64,000 nucleotides of DNA from Opitutaceae bacterium. Its GTDB lineage: Bacteria > Verrucomicrobiota > Verrucomicrobiia > Opitutales > Opitutaceae. A program made the translations under genes and the position numbers. Below the pieces are notes generated by a model. That model had not been told where the DNA came from. It saw nothing but the letters and a program-made list of their open reading frames with translations, and made no database searches. Location of the stretch: the NCBI GenBank assembly GCA_027482185.1, contig JAIXWF010000022.1:434001-498000 (forward strand), in the 5' to 3' direction. This document shows, piece after piece, positions 51,531 to 61,142 of the stretch. Numbering within the stretch: the first letter of the stretch is position 1; every line of letters begins with the position of its first letter.

Positions 51531-54107
51531 GTGCGCGCTTTCCGTTTCGTTCTTCCCGGTTGCCTGCTGCTGCCCGCTCTGACCGCGGCCGAACCTGCGT
51601 TGCCGGCGCCCGCGGCGGCGTTCATCGAGGCGCATTGCGCGAGTTGCCACGACGACATCGAGAAAAAGGGCGGCCTCGATCTGACCGCGCTCGCGCTGAA
51701 GCCCGACGATCCGAAGAACTTCGCGAAATGGCTGGCCGTGCACGACCGCGTCGTCTCCGGCGAAATGCCGCCGAAGCAAAAGGCGCGGCCGGCGGCCGAC
51801 GCCGTCGGGCAATTCGCCGCGGCGGTTGCGGCTCCGTTGGTCGCGGCCGAGCAGCGCACCGGCGCCGAAGGCCGCGCGGTGCAGCGCCGCCTCAACCGCT
51901 ACGAGTACGAGAACGCCGTGCGCGATCTGCTCGGCGCGCCGTGGCTGCAGCTCAAGGACGGCCTGCCCGAGGACGGCGAGCGGTACCGTTTCAACAAGGT
52001 CGGCGAGGCCCTCGACATTTCGCACGTGCAGATGGCGCGCTACCTCGCCGTGGCCGAGGACGCGTTGCGCCAGGTGATCGCCCGCGACGCGCAGCCCCCG
52101 GAGGCCAAGGTCGTCCGCTACTACGCGCGCGACCAGCGTTCGTTCGCCGGCCGCATGACGTATTCGGTTTTCAACACGCGGGCCGAGCGCGCGACGTTTC
52201 CCGTGCTCGGCACGCAGGCGCAGCCCGATGTGCGTTCCACCAAGGCGCCGATCACCGTCGGCGACGCCGACCCCGCGGTGCGCGAGCGCGAGGCGATGGG
52301 CGTGGTCGCGAGCTCGTACGAGCCGATCGAGCTGCGCTTCGAGAAATTCAAGGCGCCGGTGTCCGGCCGCTACAAGGTGCGCGTCAACGCCTACTCCGTC
52401 TGGGTCGGCCCCGGCAAACAACTCCCGGGCAAAGCCGAACGCTGGTGGATCCCGGACTTCGACGACGTCGCTCCGGGCCGTCGCCCCGAACCGCTCACGC
52501 TCTACGCCGAGCTGCAGCCCCGCGGCACGCGCCGGCTCGGCGCCTTCGATGTCGGCACCGAGCCGACGGTCGGCGAACTTGACGTGCACTTGCTCGCGGG
52601 CGAGACGATCCGGCCCGACGCGGTGCGCTTCTTCCGTTCCCGTCCTTCCAATTGGCAAAACCCGCTCGCGACGCGCGAGGGCCAGCCCGGCATGGCGTTC
52701 CGTTGGCTCGAGGTCGAAGGACCGATCTTTGAAAAGTGGCCGACGGCCGGACACACGTTGATGTTCGGGCAATTGCCGGTGCGGAAAACGAAGGGCGGCG
52801 GCTTCGAGGTCGACTCCAAGGACCCGGCCGGCGACGCGCGCCGCCTGCTTGCCGGCTTCTTGGCCAAGGCCTACCGCCGGCCCGTGGCCGCGGGCGAGGT
52901 CGACCGCTTTTTCCCGGTTTACGAACGCACGCGCGCCGGCGGCGCCGGTTTCGCGGAGGCGATGATCACGGCGTACACGGCGGTGCTGTGCTCGCCGGGT
53001 TTCGTTTGCCTCGAGGAAACGCCCGGCCCGCTCGACGACCACGCCGTGGCCGCACGGCTCGCGTTCTTTTTGTGGAATTCCCCGCCCGACGCCGCGCTGC
53101 GCGCCGTGGCCGATCGCGGCGAGCTGCGGCAGCCGGCCGTGCTGCGCGCGCAGACGGAACGCCTGCTCGCCGACCCGCGCGCGCTGCGATTCCAGGAAGC
53201 GTTTCTCGATTACTGGCTCGACCTGCGGAAGATGCAGGCGACCTCGCCCGACGCCTCGCTCTACAACGACTACTACCTCGACGACGCGCTCGTCGAAGCG
53301 GCGCAGGAGGAGACGCAGTTGTTCTTCGCGGAATTGCTTCGGGCGGATTTGCCCGCGCGCACCTTGGTCGCGAGCGATTTCATCTTCGCCAACGAACGGC
53401 TCGCCGATCTCTACGGCCTGGACGGCGTCGCCGGCGCGGCCCTGCGCAAAGTGGCGTTGCCCGCGGATTCCCCGCGCGGCGGCCTGCTCACGCAGGCGAG
53501 CGTGCTGAAGGTCACGGCCAACGGCACCACGACCTCGCCGGTGCTGCGCGGCGTGTGGATCATGGAACGCATCCTCGGGATGCCGCCGCCTCCGCCGCCC
53601 CCGAGCGTGCCGGCGGTCGAGCCCGACATCCGCGGCGCGACGACGATCCGGCAATTGCTGGAGAAGCACCGCAGCGAGGAGAGCTGCGGCGCCTGCCACG
53701 CGCGCATCGATCCCGCGGGATTCGCGCTGGAGAATTTCGACGTGCTCGGCGGCTGGCGGAACCAGTACCGGGCCATCGCCGACGGCGTGAAACCCGTGAC
53801 CGGCATCGGCAAGGGCGGTCTCAAATTCACCTTCCACTATGCCCAGCCCGTCGATGCCGCCGGCGAACTCTGGGACGGCCGTGCCTTCCGCGATATCCGC
53901 GATTTCAAGCGCCTGTTGCTCGCGGACGAACGCCAGCTCGCGCGCAACCTCGCGCGGCAATTCGCGGTCTATGCGACCGGCGCGCCGGTGCGTTTCAGCG
54001 ACCGCCCCGCCATCGAGCGCCTCCTCGACCGCGCCGCCGCGCGCGGCTACGGCGTGCGCACCCTCGTGCACGAAGTCGTGCAAAGTGAACTTTTCCTGCA
54101 CAAGTAA
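51531..54107 (+). CDS. DUF1592 family protein with planctomycete-type cytochrome domain
   Basis: An 858-residue exported protein. GTG 51531 starts a signal peptide ([20 protein letters not shown]). The N-terminal PSCyt1-like segment contains a c-type heme motif CASCH at about residue 38. DUF1587 ([17 protein letters not shown]), DUF1595 ([14 protein letters not shown]), DUF1592 ([18 protein letters not shown]), DUF1588 ([18 protein letters not shown]) and DUF1585 at the end ([16 protein letters not shown]) follow. A second possible heme motif is CGACH near residue 723. This is the usual partner of a DUF1552 protein, which follows after 17 bases. The function of the pair is unknown; periplasmic electron transfer is inferred from the heme motifs. 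Confidence 0.93.
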   Translation: MRAFRFVLPGCLLLPALTAAEPALPAPAAAFIEAHCASCHDDIEKKGGLDLTALALKPDDPKNFAKWLAVHDRVVSGEMPPKQKARPAADAVGQFAAAVAAPLVAAEQRTGAEGRAVQRRLNRYEYENAVRDLLGAPWLQLKDGLPEDGERYRFNKVGEALDISHVQMARYLAVAEDALRQVIARDAQPPEAKVVRYYARDQRSFAGRMTYSVFNTRAERATFPVLGTQAQPDVRSTKAPITVGDADPAVREREAMGVVASSYEPIELRFEKFKAPVSGRYKVRVNAYSVWVGPGKQLPGKAERWWIPDFDDVAPGRRPEPLTLYAELQPRGTRRLGAFDVGTEPTVGELDVHLLAGETIRPDAVRFFRSRPSNWQNPLATREGQPGMAFRWLEVEGPIFEKWPTAGHTLMFGQLPVRKTKGGGFEVDSKDPAGDARRLLAGFLAKAYRRPVAAGEVDRFFPVYERTRAGGAGFAEAMITAYTAVLCSPGFVCLEETPGPLDDHAVAARLAFFLWNSPPDAALRAVADRGELRQPAVLRAQTERLLADPRALRFQEAFLDYWLDLRKMQATSPDASLYNDYYLDDALVEAAQEETQLFFAELLRADLPARTLVASDFIFANERLADLYGLDGVAGAALRKVALPADSPRGGLLTQASVLKVTANGTTTSPVLRGVWIMERILGMPPPPPPPSVPAVEPDIRGATTIRQLLEKHRSEESCGACHARIDPAGFALENFDVLGGWRNQYRAIADGVKPVTGIGKGGLKFTFHYAQPVDAAGELWDGRAFRDIRDFKRLLLADERQLARNLARQFAVYATGAPVRFSDRPAIERLLDRAAARGYGVRTLVHEVVQSELFLHK

Positions 54108-54124
54108 TCCGTCCCCGCCGCCCC

Positions 54125-55489
54125 ATGAACACCGCCCCCGCCCGCGCTTCCCGTCCCGCCGCCGGTTCCTTCGTTTCCACGCAGCGGGCGTTGTCGCGGC
54201 GGCAATTCCTCCGCGGCGCCGGCATCGTGCTCTCGTTGCCCTGGCTCGATTCGATGCTGCCCGCCTTCGCCAAGGCGGCGGTCGCTGCGGACAACCAAGG
54301 CCCCGCCGGCAAGCCGCGCCGGATGTTCGCGATCTGCAACAACCTCGGCCTGCTGCCCGAGCAATTTTTCCCGAAGGCCACCGGCCGCGGCTATGCGCTC
54401 TCGCCGTACCTCGAATTGATGAAGGCGCACCGCGAGGACTTCACGGTGTTCAGCGGCGTGTCGCACCCCGACGTCGACGGCGGCCATCCGGCCGACATCT
54501 GCTTTCTCACCGCGGCGCCGCATCCCGGCAGCGGCGGTTTCCGCAACACGATCTCGCTCGACCAATACATCGCGGAGCGCATCGGCCACCAAACGCGTTT
54601 CCAGTCGCTCACCCTCGGCGTCAACGTGCAGCAGGGCACGCGCAGTCTCTCGTGGACGCGGTCCGGCGTGCTCATTCCCTGCGAGGAAAAGCCGTCGGAT
54701 GTGTTCAAAAAACTCTTCGTCCAAGGCACGCCCGCCGAGGTCGAGGCGCAGCTGCGGCGGCTGGCCCAGGGCCAAAGCATTCTCGATGCGGTCGGCGGCC
54801 AGGCGAAGGACCTGCAGCGCAGCGTGGGCGCGCGCGACCGCGACCGCCTCGACCAGTATTTCACCAGCGTGCGCGAGCTCGAGCGCCGGCTCGAGATGGC
54901 GAAGGAGTGGGAGAAACGCCCGAAGCCGAAAGTGACGGCGTCCGTGCCCCTCGATCCCGCGAGTCCGCGCGAGTACATGGACAAGGTGAAGCTGATGTAC
55001 GACATGGCGCGGCTGGCGTTCGAGACGGACTCGACGCGGTCGGTGTCGCTGATGCTCGACAGCGTGAACTCGCCCGCGATCGACCTCGACCACGACTTGA
55101 AGATCACGGACGGCTACCACAACCTTTCGCACCACGGCCGCTCGGAGGCGAAGATCGCGCAGCTGAAGGCGATCGACGAGTGGCACATGAAATTGCTCAA
55201 TGGCCTCTTCAACGACCTCAAGGCGGTGAAGGAGGACGGCGAGACGCTCTTCGACCGCACGATGGTCCTGTACGGTTCGAATCTGGGCAACGCGAACACC
55301 CACGTGACGACGAACCTGCCGACGCTGTTTGCCGGCGGCGGCTTCCGCCACGGCCAGCACCTCGGCTTCGATACCAACCACAATTACCCGCTGCCGAATC
55401 TCTTCGTTTCGATGCTGCAGCGCATGGGCATCGAGGCGGACAAGTTCGCGTCGTCGACGGGCACGATGCGCGGGTTGGAGCTGGCGTGA
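54125..55489 (+). CDS. DUF1552 family exported protein (Tat signal)
   Basis: A 454-residue protein. The N-terminus contains a twin-arginine motif, [16 protein letters not shown] (residues about 23-38), so it is likely exported folded. DUF1552 core features are [50 protein letters not shown] and [19 protein letters not shown]. It follows the DUF1592 gene by 17 bases, a pairing common in Planctomycetota, Verrucomicrobiota and Myxococcota. The DUF1501-like alkaline phosphatase-related fold of such proteins suggests hydrolytic or metal-binding activity, unproven. The stop codon sits inside a GC hairpin (55485-55504). Confidence 0.93.
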   Translation: MNTAPARASRPAAGSFVSTQRALSRRQFLRGAGIVLSLPWLDSMLPAFAKAAVAADNQGPAGKPRRMFAICNNLGLLPEQFFPKATGRGYALSPYLELMKAHREDFTVFSGVSHPDVDGGHPADICFLTAAPHPGSGGFRNTISLDQYIAERIGHQTRFQSLTLGVNVQQGTRSLSWTRSGVLIPCEEKPSDVFKKLFVQGTPAEVEAQLRRLAQGQSILDAVGGQAKDLQRSVGARDRDRLDQYFTSVRELERRLEMAKEWEKRPKPKVTASVPLDPASPREYMDKVKLMYDMARLAFETDSTRSVSLMLDSVNSPAIDLDHDLKITDGYHNLSHHGRSEAKIAQLKAIDEWHMKLLNGLFNDLKAVKEDGETLFDRTMVLYGSNLGNANTHVTTNLPTLFAGGGFRHGQHLGFDTNHNYPLPNLFVSMLQRMGIEADKFASSTGTMRGLELA

Positions 55490-55504
55490 GCGTGGGCGCT
55501 CACG
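55485..55504 (+). terminator. Hairpin spanning the DUF1552 stop codon
   Basis: CGTGAGCG/CGCTCACG, 8-bp stem, loop TGGG; the TGA stop is in the left arm. It is followed at once by a heptad array and has no T-tract. Confidence 0.5.
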
Positions 55505-55506
55505 CG

Positions 55507-55541
55507 GTTGAGAGTTGAGAGCTGGGAGTTGAGAGATCGGA
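55507..55541 (+). repeat. GTTGAGA-type heptad array 3' of the DUF1552 gene
   Basis: Units GTTGAGA, GTTGAGA, GCTGGGA, GTTGAGA, GATCGGA, 17 bases after the stop codon. Confidence 0.85.
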
Positions 55542-55584
55542 CCGCGCATTGCGGGTACGCAAGGGACGCAGCGGCTGCTGCCGT

Positions 55585-55617
55585 GCTCTCAACACTCAGC
55601 TCTCAACTCTCAACTCC
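55585..55617 (-). repeat. GTTGAGA-type heptad array 3' of the DASS transporter gene
   Basis: The minus strand reads GTTGAGA, GTTGAGA, GCTGAGT, GTTGAGA, 20 bases after the transporter stop and separated from it by a perfect palindrome. It forms an inverted pair with 55507-55541. Confidence 0.85.
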
Positions 55618-55633
55618 GGCCGCATGCGGCCGG
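55616..55633. terminator. 18-bp perfect palindrome next to the DASS stop codon
   Basis: CCGGCCGCATGCGGCCGG lies 1 base beyond the transporter stop codon. It would be a GC hairpin at the mRNA 3' end without a T-tract. Confidence 0.5.
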
Positions 55634-55634
55634 G

Positions 55635-57143
55635 CTACGGCTTCACCGCCCACGCCGGCAGCGCGTAGGGGTCGAAGTCCTTCACCGCGGGCACGAGATA
55701 GAACGCGGCGAGCAAAATCACGACGCCGCAGATGAGGTTCAGGAGAAGCCCCGTTCTGATCATGTCGCTCACGCGCAGGGCGCCGGTGCTGTAGGCGATG
55801 GCGTTGGTCGGCGAGGCGCCCGGCATCATGAAGGCGCAACTGGCGGCGAGCGTCGCGGGGATCATGATCAGGAAGGGATGGAATTCCATGCCGCCGGCGA
55901 GGCCGGCGAGGATCGGCAAGAACGCGCTGATCGTGGCGGAATTGCTCATCATCTCGGAGACGATCACCACGAGCACGACGATCATCGTGACGACGAGCCA
56001 GACCGGCACGCCGTGCAGAATGTGCAGTTCCTGGCTCAGCCACTTGGTGACGCCGGTTTCGGTCAGCGCGCCGGAGAGGCTGAGGCTGCCGCCGAAGAAG
56101 AGCAGAATGCCCCAGGGCAATTTCTCCGTGTCCTGCCACGTGAGGACGGTGGCGGAGTATTTCCGGTCGAGCGGGATGACGAAGAGCAGCAGGGCGCCGA
56201 GGATGGCGATCACCGCATCTTCGATCTTCGCGCCGATGAGGCCGGACCAGAAATCGCTGAACACCCAGCCGAGGATGCAGAAGATGAACACGGCCGTGGT
56301 GGCGATTTCGCCGCGGGTGAAGCCGCCGAGTTTGCGGTATTCGTCGGCCATCAGCGGGGCGAGCCCGTGGACGGGCGGGGCCTTGCGCAAGAGCGTCGTG
56401 TAGAGCAGGAGCCAGCAGAGCGCGAGGAGGATGGCGGCGATCGGCACGCCGAAAGCCATCCACTCGGCGAGGCTCAGGTTGACGCCGTAGGTCTTGGCCA
56501 CGAAGCCCTCGAGCACGGCGTTGGTCGGGGTGCCGATGAACGTGGCGAGGCCGCCCAGGCAAGGCGCGTAGGCGACGGCGAGGATGAGGGCCTTCGGGGC
56601 CGGCGTGCCGCCGTTGCTTTGCTTCGCCACGAGGGCGGCGATGCTCAGCGCCATCGGCATCATGACCATGGCGGTGGCGGCGTTGCTCATCCACATGCCC
56701 ATGAAGCCCGTGATGAAGAGCAGGCCGGCGAGCAGGCTGGGCAGATTCCAGCCGACGTAGCGCAGGAGGCCGAGACCGAGGCGCTCGTGCACGCGCCATT
56801 TGCGGATCGCGATCGAGAGAATGAAACCGCCGAGGAACAGGAAGATCAGGTCCGCGGCGAAACTCGCGGCCGCTTTGCGCAGCGGCATGACGTCGCAGAG
56901 GGGCATGACCACGAGCGGCAGCAGGGCCGTGACCGGCAGCGGCATCGCTTCCGTGATCCACCAGATGCCGAGCCAGAAGGCCAAGCCGCAGACGGTCCAC
57001 GCCTGGGCGCTCATGCCTTCGGGCGGCGGCAGGACAAACGTCAGGGCAAACAGCACCACACCCAGCACGAGGCCGGTGTTGCGGACGAGCGGGGAAGTTT
57101 GTTCGGCGTCGGTGTTGAGCTGCGGGGCGGCGGTGGCGGACAT
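55635..57143 (-). CDS. DASS (SLC13) family anion:sodium symporter
   Basis: A 502-residue inner-membrane protein with about 12 hydrophobic segments. It imports di- or tricarboxylates or sulfate with sodium. The two SNT-type sodium/substrate motifs are present as MWMSNAATAMVMMP near residue 150 and MMSNSATISAFLP near 415, with the matching hairpin loops IGTPTNAV and MPGASPTNAI. ITEAMPLPVTALLPLV is a further family signature. ATG 57143 gives a normal cytosolic N-terminus. Substrate cannot be chosen from sequence; C4-dicarboxylate would fit the PEP carboxykinase at the window start, but the link is only metabolic. Confidence 0.93.
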   Translation of the reverse strand: MSATAAPQLNTDAEQTSPLVRNTGLVLGVVLFALTFVLPPPEGMSAQAWTVCGLAFWLGIWWITEAMPLPVTALLPLVVMPLCDVMPLRKAAASFAADLIFLFLGGFILSIAIRKWRVHERLGLGLLRYVGWNLPSLLAGLLFITGFMGMWMSNAATAMVMMPMALSIAALVAKQSNGGTPAPKALILAVAYAPCLGGLATFIGTPTNAVLEGFVAKTYGVNLSLAEWMAFGVPIAAILLALCWLLLYTTLLRKAPPVHGLAPLMADEYRKLGGFTRGEIATTAVFIFCILGWVFSDFWSGLIGAKIEDAVIAILGALLLFVIPLDRKYSATVLTWQDTEKLPWGILLFFGGSLSLSGALTETGVTKWLSQELHILHGVPVWLVVTMIVVLVVIVSEMMSNSATISAFLPILAGLAGGMEFHPFLIMIPATLAASCAFMMPGASPTNAIAYSTGALRVSDMIRTGLLLNLICGVVILLAAFYLVPAVKDFDPYALPAWAVKP

Positions 57144-57258
57144 CGGGGAACGGGGACCTCCGGGGCGGGGTGAAGCGGGCGAGTGCATCCGCCGCCGGCC
57201 GAATCTCAATGCTCGGCTGGTTGGAAATCCGCGGGAAATTTCCCCGGCGCGCGCGGAT

Positions 57259-58521
57259 TCAGCGGGCGAGAAAGCGCCGGGCCCAATCCGGATCGGGCAA
57301 CGGCGTCGGCCGGTACGTGCCGAAGAGCGCGTAACGCGAACGCGCGACGAGCTTGTACACCGCGTCGCGCAGGCCGGCGGGCAGCACACGGGCGGCGGCG
57401 ACGATCCGCCACAGGCCGCCGAGTTCGTCGACGGCGCCGAGGGCACCGTCGGTGCGCAGGCGGAACGCGCCCGGTTCCGGCCGATTCCAGTCGGGCACGA
57501 AGACGAGGCTGTCGAAGTCGCGCATCGGCAGGCCTTGTGCGCGGAGGTAGGCCTGCGCCGGCTCGCTTTGCAGGGGCGCGAAGGTCAGGCGGCCCGCCGC
57601 GTCGTCGTGCAGCAGGAGCCGGACGACCGCGTTGCACAGGCCGCACTCGCCGTCGTACAGCAACACCGGCCGGCGTTCATCCCGGCGTGCCGGGAGCCAA
57701 TCCGGGTCGAAAGTGAAGAGGTGCAGCATGACCATGCCGAAACTCAGGTCGGCAAAGTCGACCATCACGATGATGCCGAGATGCATCGCGAGCATGAGCA
57801 CCCACGCGACCCACCGCCCCGTCGGCCGAAGTGCAAGCGGCAGAAACAGGATCTCCAGCGCCAGCACCGTCCAAGTGTGCAGGGCGAGCACCCAGTCGGG
57901 CAACCCGAGGTAGAGGTTCCGGATCGCACCCGGCCGGGCGAGAGGATTGTCGATCAGGTGGCGGAACGCCGTGCCGTCGAGCCAACTCGGGCTGCCGAGT
58001 TTGACTAGGCCGCTGAACGTGTATCCGGCGGCCATCAGAAACCAGACCCCGCGGAACAGCCAGGCCGGGAAAAACCATTCGCGCGGCGCGGAGGCCGGGC
58101 GAAAAAGCCGCATCGGTTCGCTGTCGGGAATCAGCACGCACGCCAGAAGAATCAGGCCGACATAGGGCAGCGACGGATTCGAGATGAGATTGTTGCGGTT
58201 GAAGAGACAGGCCCAGCCGAACCACAGCAACAGCGCGGCCAGGCGTCGGCCGACGCCGAGCAGGAAGAGCAGGCTGAGGATGCACAGCGCGCCGAGGAAG
58301 ACGGTGACGAAAGCCGGCGTACCGCCCCAGGCGGTCGCGAGCGGATTCGGCCAAAGTCCGTGGGTGGCGTTGAGCTCCGGTTGCGGCAGCACGCCGGCTG
58401 TCGAAAAGAGTTCGCCGCCCCACGGCAGGAGCAGGACGAAGTGCTGCAGGAGGTAGAATCCGAAGACGATGCGGAACAGTGCGAACTGGACCGGCGGAAG
58501 GGCTTTGACGGCGGCGAGCAT
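57259..58521 (-). CDS. HTTM membrane domain fused to DCC-type thiol oxidoreductase
   Basis: A 420-residue fusion. Residues 1-275 are a multi-helix HTTM-like membrane domain (related to vitamin K-dependent carboxylase membrane regions), with FALFRIVFGFYLLQHFVLLL, YTFSGLVKLGSPSWLDGTA and AWVLMLAMHLGIIVMVDF. Residues about 285-420 are a DCC domain with the redox motif LLYDGECGLCNAVVRLLLHD, followed by LTFAPLQSEPAQAYL and AFRLRTDGALGAVDELG. DCC proteins are thioredoxin-like; joined to HTTM this suggests a membrane redox or carboxylation-like reaction. The 161-residue protein upstream is only 9 bases away and probably a partner. The substrate is unknown. Confidence 0.87.
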   Translation of the reverse strand: MLAAVKALPPVQFALFRIVFGFYLLQHFVLLLPWGGELFSTAGVLPQPELNATHGLWPNPLATAWGGTPAFVTVFLGALCILSLLFLLGVGRRLAALLLWFGWACLFNRNNLISNPSLPYVGLILLACVLIPDSEPMRLFRPASAPREWFFPAWLFRGVWFLMAAGYTFSGLVKLGSPSWLDGTAFRHLIDNPLARPGAIRNLYLGLPDWVLALHTWTVLALEILFLPLALRPTGRWVAWVLMLAMHLGIIVMVDFADLSFGMVMLHLFTFDPDWLPARRDERRPVLLYDGECGLCNAVVRLLLHDDAAGRLTFAPLQSEPAQAYLRAQGLPMRDFDSLVFVPDWNRPEPGAFRLRTDGALGAVDELGGLWRIVAAARVLPAGLRDAVYKLVARSRYALFGTYRPTPLPDPDWARRFLAR

Positions 58522-58530
58522 CGGGGCGGC

Positions 58531-59016
58531 TCAGGGGCAGGCGGGTCGCAGCAACCAGCGGTCGGAGCGACCGCGGGTCCGGGTGCGGATTTCCACGGCG
58601 AAGTCGCGGGCGTCGGTCGGCAGCCCGAAGTCCCGGCGCAACGGGCCGTCCGGCGCAAAGGCGTGGCAGAACACCGCCTGCCACAGCGGTTCCGGCAGGC
58701 GCGGCGCGTAGGAAAGGGCGGCTCCGTAGACATTGCGACGGTTGTAGGCGCCGGCGAGCCGGGCGTAGAGCTCCGGGGTGATCGGAAGCGACCGGGCGGC
58801 CCCGGCGGCGTCGCGCCAGTGCAGCGTGAAGTCGGAGGCAAAGGTCTCGAGTCCGTCGACGTCGGAGAACACCTTCGGGAACGGTGCCGCGGCCGTGGCG
58901 GCGCCGATTCCGCGCAAAGACCGTGAGCCGACCACGTAGCCGAGCATGGGCAGGGTGCCGGCGGCCGTCAGAATCAAGGCGGCGACGTTCGCCGCGGTCG
59001 GCGTGAGGCGGAGCAT
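58531..59016 (-). CDS. Membrane-anchored protein of unknown function, HTTM-DCC partner
   Basis: A 161-residue protein with one N-terminal hydrophobic segment (about 9-30, VAALILTAAGTLPMLGYVVG) and a soluble remainder including FSDVDGLETFASDFTLHWRD, YNRRNVYGAALSYAPRLP and DFAVEIRTRTRG. No known domain recognised. Its stop lies 9 bases before the HTTM-DCC start, so the two genes are an operon and it likely serves that enzyme, either as a subunit facing the periplasm or as its substrate. Start ATG 59016 is divergent from the hydroxylase gene at 59107. Confidence 0.75.
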   Translation of the reverse strand: MLRLTPTAANVAALILTAAGTLPMLGYVVGSRSLRGIGAATAAAPFPKVFSDVDGLETFASDFTLHWRDAAGAARSLPITPELYARLAGAYNRRNVYGAALSYAPRLPEPLWQAVFCHAFAPDGPLRRDFGLPTDARDFAVEIRTRTRGRSDRWLLRPACP

Positions 59017-59106
59017 CTTCCTGCCGACTCAGACCGCTGGAGCGGGCAGCCGCAATCCCGGGATTTCGCTTTCCGCCGCGGCTCCTGTCCGCGATGCTGG
59101 CACCGC

Positions 59107-59949
59107 ATGATGCTCGCGCTGTTGATCGCGATCGCCGCAGCCCTGTTCTATGTCGAACGGCGCTGGCCGGCCCGGGCGTTGCCGGCGGTGGAAGGCTGGT
59201 GGGCCCGCGTTGTCTTCGTGAACGTGGTCCAGCTCGCGATCGTGGTGGTCGCCGGCTTCACCTGGGACCGGTGGTTCCGGGAGGCCTCGGTCTTTTCCTT
59301 GCGCACCTCCTTCGGGACGCTGGCGCAGGGCGGCATCGCCTACTTTGTCTCGACGTTCGTTTACTATTGGTGGCACCGCTGGCGGCACGAGTCGGCATGG
59401 TTCTGGCGGCTGTGCCACCAATTGCACCATTCGCCGCAACGGATCGAATTGCTGACGTCGTTTTACAAGCATCCCGTGGAAATTGCGGTCAACTCGCTGC
59501 TCAGTGCGGGCCTCGTCTACGCGTTGCTGGGCTGCAGTGTCGAAGCGGGTGCGGTGTATACGTTTCTGACCGCCGTGGCGGAGTACTTCTATCACCTGAA
59601 CCTGCGCACGCCTTTCTGGATCGGTTTTCTGGTGCAGCGACCCGAATCGCACCGCATCCACCACCGCTACCGGCACCACACGCAGAACTTCGCCGATCTG
59701 CCGATTTGGGATTTTCTTTTCGGCACCTTCCGCAATCCGCGGCCCGGCGCCGAGCCGACCCGTTGCGGCTATGACGCCGAGCGGGAAGATCGTTTCGACG
59801 ACATGCTCGGTTTCCGGGACGTGCATGCGGCCGGGGCAATCGAACGGCCGCCGCTGCGGCTGCTGCCGACCTGCTTCGGCTGCAGCAAACGCTGGGCCTG
59901 TGCCGTTTCGGCCGTTCCCGCGGCTCCGCCAGACGAAACCCGCCGCTGA
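59107..59949 (+). CDS. Sterol desaturase / fatty acid hydroxylase superfamily protein
   Basis: A 280-residue membrane di-iron oxygenase. The histidine clusters are complete: HRWRHE near residue 92, HQLHH near 105, and HRIHHRYRHHTQNF near 185-198. Hydrophobic segments precede and separate them (MLALLIAIAAALFYVE, VVFVNVVQLAIVVVAGF). These enzymes hydroxylate or desaturate lipid acyl chains, sterols or carotenoids using O2. The C-terminus (about 255-280) is Cys-containing and unusual but may simply be a tail. Lipid substrate unknown; no sterol or carotenoid genes in the window. Confidence 0.93.
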   Translation: MMLALLIAIAAALFYVERRWPARALPAVEGWWARVVFVNVVQLAIVVVAGFTWDRWFREASVFSLRTSFGTLAQGGIAYFVSTFVYYWWHRWRHESAWFWRLCHQLHHSPQRIELLTSFYKHPVEIAVNSLLSAGLVYALLGCSVEAGAVYTFLTAVAEYFYHLNLRTPFWIGFLVQRPESHRIHHRYRHHTQNFADLPIWDFLFGTFRNPRPGAEPTRCGYDAEREDRFDDMLGFRDVHAAGAIERPPLRLLPTCFGCSKRWACAVSAVPAAPPDETRR

Positions 59950-59951
59950 AT

Positions 59952-61142
59952 TCAGGGCGGCGCGGGCGTGACGGCGGCGCGGATGTCGGGATCGGGGATC
60001 TGCGGGCCGGAGTGGGCTGCGATCTCCGTCTCGGTCCAGCGGACGAGGAGCGCCTCCTTCACGTCGCCGGCGATGAAACCGTAGTGCCGGGCCGGGGCCG
60101 GCTTGCCCGGGGTGGCGGACTCCGCGGTGGTCAGCAGTTCGCGGATGCGGAGCGGTTTGCCGGTCCAGGTGAGCTCGGTGCGCGTGCGCAGGGCCGCGGC
60201 CTCGACCGGGCCGAGGTTGAGCGGCAGCCGCACCGGCGCGAGCAGGTGCCAGCTGTAGGGACTGCCGGACAGGCCGTTGACCAGCAGCGCGCGGCCCCCG
60301 GTGTCATTGGTAACCGGATACTCGCGCCAGGCCCCGGTCTGCACCTTGCGGCCGACCTGGGCGAGCGCGGCGTCGGCGACGGTCCAACCGTTCCCGGCCA
60401 AGACTAGGCGGTCGCCGGCTTTGAGGATCAACACCGGCTTCCCCGCCGGCGCCGGGGCGGCGTTGGTCCCCGGGCGCGCGGTGCGGTTGACCTTCCGCAG
60501 CGAGAACAACCCCGCCGCCAGGATCACCACCAGCACGACCACGGCGCCGGCGAAGATCGTGATGCGGGTGGCGCGGCGCGTGGAGGCGGCCAGCGCCTCC
60601 TGCGAGCGCGCCACGCCGGCGGAGCGGCTGGCTTTGTCGGAGAAACCGAAGGCCTGCGCGACGTCGGCGTCGGCGAGGTCGAAGCCCTGGTAGAACTCGA
60701 TCTCGTCGCCCGTCCAGCTGGCGACGAGCATGCGGTTGCCGGCGTCGGCGTTGAAGTAGTTCGCGATGTCGCCGACCGTGACGCCCTCGGGCGTTTCGCC
60801 TTCGAGATAGTCGACGCGCGACTGGTCGACGAGGGTCACGGGCGTGGGATGGCCGTCGAGGGCGACGGTGTCGCCGACCTTTTTCTTCCGCGCTTCCGCG
60901 GCCGTGATCGGCGCGCGGGGCTCGAGCCAGCGGAACAGTTTCCACTCGGGTCCCTGCTCGCCTTCCTCGTGCACGAGCGTGGCGGTTTCGCCGTCGTCGC
61001 CGACGAGGAAGAACTCGTGCCACGAATAGCGGGCGCCGCCGTCCTCCATGCTCATGACCGCCCGGCCGGCGACGCGCGTGCGCCAGCCTTTGAGCGTGCC
61101 GGGCGCGCCGATGTAGAGGGGAGTGGGATTGGCGTAGCTCAT
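59952..61142 (-). CDS. DUF4178 domain membrane protein
   Basis: A 396-residue protein. The N-terminal DUF4178-like region (about 10-165) contains YIGAPGTLKGWRTRVAGRAV, YSWHEFFLVGDDGETATLV, WKLFRWLEP and VASWTGDEIEFYQGFDL. One transmembrane helix follows at about 194-212 (ITIFAGAVVVLVVILAAGLF). The C-terminal part of about 180 residues is presumably extracytoplasmic (AWREYPVTNDTGGRALLV, YGFIAGDVKEALLVRW). It is translationally coupled to the YgiC-like gene by an ATGA overlap and is the last gene of the DUF350 / YgiB-like / YgiC-like set. No enzymatic residues visible. Confidence 0.85.
   Translation of the reverse strand: MSYANPTPLYIGAPGTLKGWRTRVAGRAVMSMEDGGARYSWHEFFLVGDDGETATLVHEEGEQGPEWKLFRWLEPRAPITAAEARKKKVGDTVALDGHPTPVTLVDQSRVDYLEGETPEGVTVGDIANYFNADAGNRMLVASWTGDEIEFYQGFDLADADVAQAFGFSDKASRSAGVARSQEALAASTRRATRITIFAGAVVVLVVILAAGLFSLRKVNRTARPGTNAAPAPAGKPVLILKAGDRLVLAGNGWTVADAALAQVGRKVQTGAWREYPVTNDTGGRALLVNGLSGSPYSWHLLAPVRLPLNLGPVEAAALRTRTELTWTGKPLRIRELLTTAESATPGKPAPARHYGFIAGDVKEALLVRWTETEIAAHSGPQIPDPDIRAAVTPAPP

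Noticed and set aside
57233-57244. GGGAAATTTCCC palindrome upstream of the DASS transporter
   Set aside because: A perfect 12-bp palindrome, but short and not repeated elsewhere in the window that I can see; chance occurrence is plausible.
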